Below are positions 20,680 through 29,683 of a DNA stretch of 64,000 nt, piece after piece; position 1 is the first letter of the stretch, and every line of letters starts with the position of its first letter. The translations under genes were made by a program, and so were the position numbers. The stretch lies in assembly GCA_014376805.1 (NCBI GenBank), contig JACMQU010000117.1, positions 1 through 64,000 on the forward strand. Direction: 5' to 3'. Below the pieces are notes generated by a model. It had not been told where the DNA came from. It ran no database searches and was given only the letters and a program-made list of their open reading frames with translations. The DNA is from Bacteroidia bacterium (GTDB lineage Bacteria > Bacteroidota > Bacteroidia > UKL13-3).

Positions 20680-22235
20680 ATGAATTCAGAATTTTTTGAT
20701 CATTTAAAAAATTTAATACTAACCCATATTTGTTTATTGGTTCAGGTTTATCACGTCGATATTTGAATTTGCCAACCTGGGAAGAATTGCTCATCAAATT
20801 TTTCAACAACTCCAATATTATTGGTGATTTTGAATATTATCAATCAAAAAGTAACAACAATCTACCAGCCTTAACAAGCGCATTAGCAAATGAATTTCAT
20901 GAGGTTTGGTGGAAGGACATTAAATTTGAAGATGCAAGAACCACTTATAAAACTTTTGCTAAAGAGAAAATAAATCTTCCATTAAAGATTGAAATTGCAA
21001 ACCTAATTCAGAATATTCAAAAACAGGAAAAGCAATTTGATAAGGAAATAAGTTTACTAAAGGAAAGTGTAATAGATGGTATTATAACAACCAATTGGGA
21101 CACCTTTCTTGAAACTGTCTTTTCAGATTACAATGTATTTATCGGACAACAAGAACTATTATTTTCAGAATCAATTTCAATCGGGGAGATTTATAAAATA
21201 CACGGATGTGTTACAACGCCGCAATCTTTAATCATAACAGAAGAAGATTACAATGACTTTAATAACAGAAACGCTTATTTGGCCGCTAAACTTCTGACAA
21301 TTTTTGTTGAACATCCGATAATTTTCATCGGTTATTCGTTGTCAGACCAAAATATTCAACAAATAATTGATTCAATTGTAAAATGCGTTGACACACAAAA
21401 TTTGGATAAACTTAAAGACAGATTGATATTCGTTGAGTGGAAAAAAGGTTCAGAGTTTGAAATAAAGGATAGCAGTATAAAATTACTTGACAATAAAGTA
21501 TTACCTATCAAGCTAATTAAAACAGATTCTTTTGAACCGATATTTGAAACATTGTCAACTCTTAAAAGACAAATTCCAGTTAAAATATTAAGGAAATTAA
21601 AAAATTCTGTTGTGGAGTTCGTAAAATCAAGCACGCCATCTACTCAAATATATGTTAAAGATATTGAATCAATTAATGACGATACAAAGATTGAATATGC
21701 TATTGGTGTGGGTGTGGCAACTCACCTTATTTCTTCCATGGGTTACAAAAGTATTGAAACAATAGATTTAATTGAAGATGTTTTATATCAAAATAAAAAC
21801 TATGATACGATTCAATTGATTGAAAATGCTTTTCCAAAAATGTTAAAGGGAAACGGCTATATCCCTATTTACAAATACCTCAGAGAAGGAAACTTACTCA
21901 CTAAAAATGCTGGGTTAACCTTATTAGCGGTTGCAAAGTTTAAAGGGAAATTTGAATTAAAATTTGATGCGCCAAATTGCTATTTACCTGCTGCTTCTTA
22001 TCAAAAAAAACAAACGGAAATAAGAAGAAACCATCCTGATGTTAACTCCATTATCAAGGCCTTCGATAAAAGTCACACTTTAAATTTTATTCCACTTTTA
22101 GATCCGAAGTCTATTGACCCCAGTCAGCTGGTAAATTTTCTACGAACATGTTTTCATGATAATACAGTAAATAAAACAACACCATTTAGAAAAATAGTAT
22201 GCTTATACGACTATTTAAAAAGTGGTTTAGCTTAG
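20680..22235 (+). pseudogene. SIR2-like domain protein (probable defence effector) with 1-nt frameshift in an A6 tract near the start
   Basis: MNSEFFDHLKK|FNTNPYLFIGSGLSRRYLNLPTWEELL... is restored by one extra A at 20706-20711. Then DGIITTNWDTFLETVF, IYKIHGCVTTPQSLIITEEDY, HPIIFIGYSLSDQNIQQII. The ORF-track start at 20730 is a TTG inside the SIR2 fold, so it is unlikely to be the native start. Confidence 0.8.
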
Positions 22236-22271
22236 TTCATTAAATGAATTAAGAACATATTGAGAACTTAG

Positions 22272-22370
22272 AATCTTCGTGACGAATTAAAAACAACCAT
22301 AGCCAATAATAACCAACACTACAGCAACCAACTTTTGCAGGCGGCATTAAAAGATGCTTTGCAGGTGTGA
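22272..22370 (+). pseudogene. hsdS: Probable 3' remnant of a type I RM specificity subunit
   Basis: Translation NLRDELKTTIANNNQHYSNQLLQAALKDALQV* resembles HsdS C-terminal coiled-coil tails. Located where hsdS would follow hsdM. Confidence 0.5.
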
Positions 22371-22395
22371 AGGTTAAAGTAATAAATTAAAAAAG

Positions 22396-22701
22396 ATGGA
22401 TTCAAAAATACTTTTAAAAAAAATACTCGAACGCTTTAAAGAAAAGGGGATCGCCCGGGTTGATGGTTATAATTCTTTTGGCTATATAAGGGAAACTGAA
22501 AATGCTGTATTTGTTACAAGGGAAACAGGTAAAGATACACCTATTCCATTTAAAAAAATTATGATCGGGATTGATGCTTACAAAGCCAATGCATCAATGT
22601 ATCAAACTACACCTACTGCATTAAGAGAGGTTGGCATTACACACGTAACAAGTCCCATTTTTGCTTTGTTACATTTGTTAGATGCAGAAGATTACAATTA
22701 A
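22396..22701 (+). CDS. Conserved hypothetical small protein, 101 aa
   Basis: Intact ORF just after the hsdS remnant; no recognised domain (MDSKILLKKILERFKEKGIARVDGYNSFGYIRETENAVFV...). Confidence 0.6.
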   Translation: MDSKILLKKILERFKEKGIARVDGYNSFGYIRETENAVFVTRETGKDTPIPFKKIMIGIDAYKANASMYQTTPTALREVGITHVTSPIFALLHLLDAEDYN

Positions 22702-22733
22702 CTTCATACCTACAATCCTACCGCATCCTCACC

Positions 22734-23480
22734 TTAATAAACATGCTGTCCGCCATTAATACTATAATTGGCCCCTGTAATAAAGCTGGTTGCTTCCGAT
22801 GCTAAAAACGAAACAAGATGTGCCACTTCATGCGTGCCGCCAAGCCTGCCCACAGGTATTTGAGATACAATCATATCACGCACTTTTTCGGGCACAGCCA
22901 TAACCATGTCTGTGCCAATATAACCGGGTGAAATGGTATTTACAGTGATGCCATATTTAGCTACTTCCATGGCAAGTGTTTTGGTAAAGCCATGCATGCC
23001 TGCTTTAGCCGCGCTATAATTGGTTTGGCCAAACTGCCCGCGTTGTCCGTTTACTGAGGAGATGTTAATGATACGTCCGAATTTGCGTTCAATCATACCA
23101 TTGATAACATGGCGTGTGCAGTTAAAAACGCTGGTAAGGTTTGAGTTGATCACTTCATTCCATTGTTGCGGACTCATATTAGCAAGCCTGGTGTCACGGG
23201 TAATGCCGGCATTGTTAACGAGGGTGTCAATGGGGCCAAGTTCCGATTCTATTTTGGTTATCATATTGCCTACAGATTCAAAGTCAGTAACATCACCTTC
23301 ATAAATGTCAATATCAAAACCCTCTTTTTGCATAGCTATTTTCCATTCATCGGCTTTCTGTTTATTGCGGTAGTTAGCAATTACATGAAATCCATCTTTA
23401 TATAATTCTTTACACATAGCAGTGCCTAAGCCGCCTGTTGCACCTGTTACCACAACAAGGCGTTTATTAAGTTTATCCAT
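22734..23480 (-). CDS. SDR family acetoacetyl-CoA / 3-oxoacyl-ACP reductase (PhaB-like)
   Basis: 248 aa. TGATGGLG, NNAGITRD, YSAAKAGMHGFTKTLAMEVAKYGITVNTISPGYIGTDMV. Confidence 0.92.
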   Translation of the reverse strand: MDKLNKRLVVVTGATGGLGTAMCKELYKDGFHVIANYRNKQKADEWKIAMQKEGFDIDIYEGDVTDFESVGNMITKIESELGPIDTLVNNAGITRDTRLANMSPQQWNEVINSNLTSVFNCTRHVINGMIERKFGRIINISSVNGQRGQFGQTNYSAAKAGMHGFTKTLAMEVAKYGITVNTISPGYIGTDMVMAVPEKVRDMIVSQIPVGRLGGTHEVAHLVSFLASEATSFITGANYSINGGQHVY

Positions 23481-23927
23481 TATATTTTTTTTATTAGGGT
23501 GTAAACGAATGTAATAAAAAATAATAAGGATGGAGAAAATTTTACTTTCTAAATTAGGGCACTATTAAGCATAGGCAAACAGGATACTGTTAGGCGGATT
23601 TAATTGCTAAACCATTGGAGTTATTTTTTAAAACACGCAGGCACATAAGTTCACATAGCAGCACTTAGAAGTTTATATTGCTTAAAGGCTATATTGGGCC
23701 GGGGGGTTAGATTGTTAAGATAAATATATGAAGATCAATTTATAAACATACCCAATTATAGTTTTAAAATCGAATGTGCCTGGGTTTAAAAATTGAAATT
23801 ATTGAATCATCTGTGAACAAACAATTTAAGAATAAACACATTGGTAGCACCTTTCATAAGGAAGCAAATCAGCAAATATATCTTCCTGTAAAATAATAAA
23901 ATTGCTTACGAATGAATACAGCAAATG

Positions 23928-24683
23928 CTATTTCATTTTTATATAAACCTGCTTCAGGTTATTTTTACCTATGCGTTCATCAACCTGCAGTTTATCTATA
24001 CTTTTTATAAATGGAAGCATTTTGGTAAAGCCGTAGTTTCTCGGGTCAAAATCGGGTTGTTTTTTTAACAGGCTGTTGCCTAAGTCACCCAGGTATGCCC
24101 AGCCATTCTCATCGGCAAGGTCGCTTATAGAGTCGCGTATTAGTCGGATAAATTTTTTATCAATAATATTTAAGGCTATAACTTCTTTCGGAATTTCTTT
24201 GGTGGTTTTACCGCTTGTTTTTACAAGTAATTCAACCTCTGAAGGTTTTAAAATTTCTATATAAATAAATTTTTCGCATGCAGCTATAAATGATCCCGGG
24301 GTTTTCTTTTCACCAATCCCTATCACCTTCATGCCGGCCTCTCTTAAACGTGTTGCAAGCCTTGTAAAATCGCTATCGCTTGATACAATACAAAAGCCAT
24401 CCACCTTGCTCGAGTAAAGTATATCCATGGCATCAATAATCATTGCACTGTCTGTTGCGTTTTTGCCCGAAGTATAGCTGTACTGCTGCACAGGTGTAAT
24501 CGCATTCTCCAACAGTACTGTCTTCCATCCTGATACCGTAGGTTTCGTCCAGTCGGCATATATACGCTTAAACGTTGGTGTGCCGTATTTGGTAATCTCT
24601 TCAAGCATTTCCCTTACATTGGCATAAGGCACATTATCTGCATCAATAAGTACTGCTAGTCTAAGATCTTTTGTCGTTTCCAT
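23928..24683 (-). CDS. NYN domain (LabA/DUF88-like) protein with C-terminal OST-HTH/LOTUS-like domain
   Basis: 251 aa. AVLIDADNVPY, DSAMIIDAMDILYSSKVDGFCIVSSDSDFTRLATRLREAGMKVIGIGEKKTPGSFIAACEKFIYIE, and a C-terminal winged-helix-like region. Confidence 0.85.
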   Translation of the reverse strand: METTKDLRLAVLIDADNVPYANVREMLEEITKYGTPTFKRIYADWTKPTVSGWKTVLLENAITPVQQYSYTSGKNATDSAMIIDAMDILYSSKVDGFCIVSSDSDFTRLATRLREAGMKVIGIGEKKTPGSFIAACEKFIYIEILKPSEVELLVKTSGKTTKEIPKEVIALNIIDKKFIRLIRDSISDLADENGWAYLGDLGNSLLKKQPDFDPRNYGFTKMLPFIKSIDKLQVDERIGKNNLKQVYIKMK

Positions 24684-24698
24684 TTGCCTGAACCTGCT

Positions 24699-26120
24699 TT
24701 ATTGTTTGATGATTTTTTTAATAATGCTTTGATTATTTACTGCGCGAAAAACGGTGATATATAATCCTTTATTTAATCCTGTAAGATCAATATAACTGAT
24801 ATCGGAATCCGACTGAATCAATACTTCTTTGCCAAGCAAGTCATACATCCGTACTTCAATAATATTTTTTTCTGCTTTCAGATAAAGATAATCACTTGTA
24901 GGATTTGGGTACACTGTTAAATTGTTTTGGTTGTCTTCCTCCAGAATGCCTGCAGGCCATTTGGCAAACATCCCAAAAAATTGAATCACCTGGTACACTT
25001 CATCACTATGAAAACGATCTTCTGTATAACAAATAAATACCTGGTTCGCAATTTCAATTGCCATGGCTTTTGTAATAGTTGTATCTGCCAATTGAAAAAG
25101 GATTGTCCATGAAGTATCTGCTGCAGGGTTAAAATTTAAAAAACTTTTTGAATCAAAATATCCCTGTGACAGCAACAGTGAATATATGCGAACAGAAGTT
25201 GCACTGTCTATACCGGCAATTCTTGTAAACCTATTTGGGGTTACCGGAAATGGTTCATGCACTTTTAAAACACCCGAAATCCCCCGGTCTGTAAGAATTT
25301 TATAATTGAGTTTACATTTGGAAAGTTTAAGTGAGTCTTCAAACACATCATTACGTGAAGGTATCCAGTATGTAGGTGTGGTTGTTACATTAATAGCAGT
25401 TGTTGAACCCGGTGTGTTAAGGAGACAGGTGCCGCTAAATTTTTTTATGGCAGATAGAATAGAAGCAAAATTACCGCTTTGAGAATAGCCAACGGCATAA
25501 ATATGAGTTGCATAATTTATCAGTCCCCGGTTGGTTAAAGTATCTAAAATTTTTCCTACATTTTTAATATCCGGATTGGTTGCTACCGTAAAATTATTAT
25601 TCCATTGAAAAGGTGCTGTACCTCCTAAAATTCTATCGGTACTTTCAGTAGCCAGAACTCCATAACCTTTCGCTACAGAATAGTTAAGAAAATTTCTCCC
25701 TTCAACACTTTGAAACCATTCTTTGGCATTACCGTTTTTGCCATGAAAAAAAATTATTACACCCCTTAACTTGTCTGCTGGCCCCGGGAAATAGTGATAC
25801 ACTACACTGCCATTTATAGAATCAAGAACCGCTGTCCAGGCTGTTGCTGGCGTGTATATAGGTGTAAGGGTAACATCAGCACTCAGGTTTTTTAACAAGG
25901 TGCCTGTTGAAAACGAATCAGACAGGATAGCTCCATTTGTTGTCCAGCCATCAAAAATTGTATTTGCAGGCCCCGGGTTTGCCAGTATGTAAACACTATC
26001 ACCAATATTGTATGTGCCCGAGCCAAAGCCATTTTTAACAGTTACATTAAAAGTTTGAGCTCCGGAGCGAACAACAGTAATAAGGAGAATGTAGGTGAAT
26101 AGTAAATATATTTTTCTCAT
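24699..26120 (-). CDS. Secreted alpha/beta-hydrolase (esterase)-like protein with T9SS sorting domain
   Basis: 473 aa. Signal peptide MRKIYLLFTYILLITVVRSGAQ, GVIIFFHGKNGNAKEW, IYAVGYSQSGNFAS (GxSxSG), C-term VYPNPTSDYLYLKAEK...KGLYITVFRAVNNQSIIKKIIKQ. Confidence 0.8.
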   Translation of the reverse strand: MRKIYLLFTYILLITVVRSGAQTFNVTVKNGFGSGTYNIGDSVYILANPGPANTIFDGWTTNGAILSDSFSTGTLLKNLSADVTLTPIYTPATAWTAVLDSINGSVVYHYFPGPADKLRGVIIFFHGKNGNAKEWFQSVEGRNFLNYSVAKGYGVLATESTDRILGGTAPFQWNNNFTVATNPDIKNVGKILDTLTNRGLINYATHIYAVGYSQSGNFASILSAIKKFSGTCLLNTPGSTTAINVTTTPTYWIPSRNDVFEDSLKLSKCKLNYKILTDRGISGVLKVHEPFPVTPNRFTRIAGIDSATSVRIYSLLLSQGYFDSKSFLNFNPAADTSWTILFQLADTTITKAMAIEIANQVFICYTEDRFHSDEVYQVIQFFGMFAKWPAGILEEDNQNNLTVYPNPTSDYLYLKAEKNIIEVRMYDLLGKEVLIQSDSDISYIDLTGLNKGLYITVFRAVNNQSIIKKIIKQ

Positions 26121-26300
26121 ATGGATTTATAAAAATAGTTGATATATACTGAAACACAAATTAAGTTTAAACCGAGCAAATGATCTATACATATTATAAG
26201 CTGTAAGGTGTTAATAAGCGAAATTATAGGATTTATGGAATAAACCATATAGTACTAAATAATTTCTCTTTTACTGTCACTTACGTATCAACCAATTTAA

Positions 26301-26462
26301 TCAGTAATTTTATATCAGGCACTCATTTTTTTCAAACCCACCGTGCAGTATGCTATTGTTAAAGCAGCTTTCATCATATTTTTTCTTGCCATTGAAAGCT
26401 CGTTAAATGAGGCTTTTTTTAACCTCGTTTATTGGTCACTGGGTGTATTCTGCTATGGTTGA
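26301..26462 (+). pseudogene. Possible membrane-protein fragment (O-antigen ligase/polymerase-like C-terminus)
   Basis: Open reading SVILYQALIFFKPTVQYAIVKAAFIIFFLAIESSLNEAFFNLVYWSLGVFCYG* with no start codon context. Hydrophobic; the frame stays open after the TGA to ~26640. Confidence 0.3.
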
Positions 26463-26645
26463 AAGCGGAATGAACAGATTGGTTTATTAAGACAATTTTA
26501 CACAAACGCTATGAGTAAACGCGTCAACAGTGGCAAAAATTCTTTTTTTATTCTGAAAGAAATTATTCTGAAATGTAATAATTCAATAACATTCCCAAAT
26601 GATAATGCGTATGCACTTACAGTTTTTATTTCTGCCATTGAATAA

Positions 26646-26873
26646 TTAGTTAGATTCTTTAGGACCTCGTAAATGAATGACCAAACCATTTAAAAAGTTG
26701 CGTAAAATCTGATCTCCGCATTCTTTATAATTGGGGTGATCTTCTTTTCTGAACAAGGCACTTAATTCACCTGCAGATATTTTAAAATCAACGAGTGAAA
26801 GAATTTTAATAATTTCATCATCCCTTAATTTAAGTGCTACTCTAAGCTTTTTAAGAATGTCGTTGTTGGTCAT
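26646..26873 (-). CDS. DUF1456 (YehS-like) family protein
   Basis: 75 aa: MTNNDILKKLRVALKLRDDEIIKILSLVDFKISAGELSALFRKEDHPNYKECGDQILRNFLNGLVIHLRG. Confidence 0.8.
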   Translation of the reverse strand: MTNNDILKKLRVALKLRDDEIIKILSLVDFKISAGELSALFRKEDHPNYKECGDQILRNFLNGLVIHLRGPKESN

Positions 26874-27126
26874 TGGTTATACTGGATTAGGGCAAATATA
26901 ACAGTTATTACCGATTGACAGTTTTATTAACGCAGACAATATTATTCGCCAAACGCAACAGTTACTGTTAGTATTAAAAACTTTCCGCTTTTCCGCTTCA
27001 TCGGATTGTTTAATATTTCCAGGTTGAAAATGAACAATTGGAAAAAATGACAATAAGATTAAATTCGCTAAGTTTTTATATATAGATTTTTTTTGAATGA
27101 TTTAAATCCATACCCCTATTAATAAG

Positions 27127-29301
27127 ATGAACAAGGTAATTGAGTTATTGAATGAGGCTTATACTTGCAGAGTTAATAATCTTAACCGAAGTACCGAACT
27201 TGCAAATGAGGCACTGATCATTAGCCGCAACATGGATGATAAGGCTTTAATTGGTAAGAGTCTATGTCGGCTTGCGCTGTTTGCCATGATTAAAGGTGAA
27301 TACAAAGAGTCGATGCGTATGTCTGAAGAGGCAATGGTTTATTTCGAAGAACTCCACGATGAAAAGGGCATTGCAGATGCCAAATACAATATAGCCGGTA
27401 TTTATTATAAAACGAATAACTATCATCTTGGATTGGTTTACCTGATAGATTGTCTTTCAATTTACCGTAAGTATAATGACTATCATAATCAGGCAAGGGT
27501 TCAAAAATCATTAGGTACCATTTATGAATATTTTGGTGATCAGAAAAACGCAGTAAAATCTTATGAAAGTGCGATAGAAGCTGCACGTGAAGCGGGGGAT
27601 CTAAACCTTGAATCGAATGTATATAATCCTCTTTCCGGAATTTTTCTGAACCAGGATAATATAAGCAGGGCTATGGACATGATTGAGCGTTCTATAGAAA
27701 TGAAAAAGCATTCAGGTGATATAAGAGGTCTGGCATTTGCGCTTTATGGAAGAGGAAAAGTTTATACCAGAACGAAAAGATTTGCGGAAGCTGAAGTGGA
27801 TTTTAAAGAAACACTTGCCATCCATAAAGCAATGGGAGAGAGGCTCGGAATGGCTATGGCTTACTATAAGTTGGGTGCTCTTTATGTGGAGATGAATGTA
27901 ATTGAAAAAGCAAAATACACACTGGAAGAAGCGCTAAGATTTAGTGAAGAATATAATATTGTGATTATTAAATTTAAGTGTTATTATCTTTTGTATCAGA
28001 TTTATAAAAAAGAAAACAATGCGGAAACATCACTAAGTTATCTTGAACAATACCTATGTGAGAAAGAGGGTGTAATTAATACACAAACATTAAAAATTAT
28101 TGAAAATTATGAGTTGATTACTAAAATGGAATCTCTCGAAATGGAAGCTCAGTCGCAGAAAGAAAAGGCTGAGATTACCGAGAAAAAAAACAGGGCCGAA
28201 CATGCTGCCCGTGTAAAACAGGAATTCCTTTCTACCATGAGTCATGAAATAAGAACGCCCCTGAATGCAGTTATAACCATTGCCTCCTTGTTAAAAGATA
28301 AATCTAATGAAGAAGATAAGCAACTTCTTGATGCCATCAAATTTGCAGGAAACAATTTGCTTTTGATTATAAATGATATCCTTGATTTTACAAAACTTGA
28401 ATCTGGTAAGGTGCTGCTGGAAACGCGTCCGTCTGATTTTAAATCATTAATCGAAAACATAAAAAATACCTATGTAAGCCTTGCCATTGAGAAAGGTTTA
28501 GATTTGCATTTGAATATAGATCCTTCCCTCTTTGTAATCTATGAATTGGATGAGACAAAAATCTCCCAGATTCTCGGTAACCTGATCACCAATTCCATAA
28601 AATTCACAGATTATGGTTGGGTTACTATAGAAATTGAAAAATTAAATAGTGAAGAGAACAGTGATACGCTGAGGTTTAAAATTAATGATACGGGTGTTGG
28701 TATAAATAATAAACATTTGGATGAAATATTCGAAAGTTTCTTTCAACCAAAAACTGTTACCACCAGAAAGCATGGTGGATCTGGATTAGGTTTAGCCATT
28801 GTTAAACGACTTGTTGAACTCCATGGCAGCAAGGTGTTAGTTAATAGTATCGTTGGTGAAGGTTCAACATTTTATTTTGATATAAAACTTGAAAGATCTG
28901 ACAGGCCATTAAGAGAGGCCGTTAAATATTCAAATAAGTTAAAAGAAAAAACAGTTTTGCTGGCTGAAGATAACATGGTAAATGCAATGGTGGCTATAAA
29001 GCTTCTTTCTAATTGGGAGATAAAAACGGTACATGCAAAAAATGGAAGGGAAGCAATTGAAAAATCTAAACAAACAACTTTTGATTTTATATTAATGGAT
29101 ATTCATATGCCTGAAATGGATGGTTTTGAGGCAACGAAACATATTCGTAAATATAAGAACATGAATATGACTACACCTATATTCGCATTAACAGCAGATA
29201 TTACCGCAGAGTTTCAGGAAGAATATAATCCGTATTTTAATGGCTTCTTACATAAGCCAATTGAAATTGATAAATTGTATGAAGCATTGATGAATGCATA
29301 A
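27127..29301 (+). CDS. TPR-repeat hybrid sensor histidine kinase/response regulator
   Basis: 724 aa. N-terminal TPRs, FLSTMSHEIRTPLNAV H-box, ILGNLITNSIKFTD N-box, GSGLGLAIVKRLVELHG, receiver LLAEDNMVNAMVAIKLL...FDFILMDIHMPEMDGFEATKHIR. Confidence 0.95.
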   Translation: MNKVIELLNEAYTCRVNNLNRSTELANEALIISRNMDDKALIGKSLCRLALFAMIKGEYKESMRMSEEAMVYFEELHDEKGIADAKYNIAGIYYKTNNYHLGLVYLIDCLSIYRKYNDYHNQARVQKSLGTIYEYFGDQKNAVKSYESAIEAAREAGDLNLESNVYNPLSGIFLNQDNISRAMDMIERSIEMKKHSGDIRGLAFALYGRGKVYTRTKRFAEAEVDFKETLAIHKAMGERLGMAMAYYKLGALYVEMNVIEKAKYTLEEALRFSEEYNIVIIKFKCYYLLYQIYKKENNAETSLSYLEQYLCEKEGVINTQTLKIIENYELITKMESLEMEAQSQKEKAEITEKKNRAEHAARVKQEFLSTMSHEIRTPLNAVITIASLLKDKSNEEDKQLLDAIKFAGNNLLLIINDILDFTKLESGKVLLETRPSDFKSLIENIKNTYVSLAIEKGLDLHLNIDPSLFVIYELDETKISQILGNLITNSIKFTDYGWVTIEIEKLNSEENSDTLRFKINDTGVGINNKHLDEIFESFFQPKTVTTRKHGGSGLGLAIVKRLVELHGSKVLVNSIVGEGSTFYFDIKLERSDRPLREAVKYSNKLKEKTVLLAEDNMVNAMVAIKLLSNWEIKTVHAKNGREAIEKSKQTTFDFILMDIHMPEMDGFEATKHIRKYKNMNMTTPIFALTADITAEFQEEYNPYFNGFLHKPIEIDKLYEALMNA

Positions 29302-29683
29302 GAAAACGACTTATTACCGGGCTCATCTGAAAATGTTCGGATTTAAGTAATTTATCTTTAAAGTATACATGCGGGTTTCCTGTTAATATCTATATCGTTG
29401 CGTTCAGGTCAAATGTCTGCAGCCTGTAAAGTCGTTTTAAAGATAATTGTAATTCTCTGTGCTATTCTTACTGCCGCAAATGTTTGGTGTGGGAAGGATG
29501 GTAAAACGGTTGAACTTAAATTTATGGTAAAAACGAACATCGATATATCAGATTTAAACATCGGATTATTTTTTATTAAATGGATGATTCGATGGAAAGA
29601 TCACCATATCCAAGTTCCTAAAGCAGGAAGGAAATGTAAGAGGTTGTTTTTATGATTGGTGTTAATGCAGGCGTAAATTCTGG

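Noticed and set aside
20730-20732. TTG at 20730 as the native start of the SIR2 protein
   Set aside because: It falls within the conserved SIR2 nucleotide-binding entry (NPYLFIGSGLS); upstream sequence gives a proper ATG if one A is restored.
29398-29655. 85-aa plus ORF downstream of the hybrid histidine kinase
   Set aside because: No domain and unclear start context; not supported as coding.
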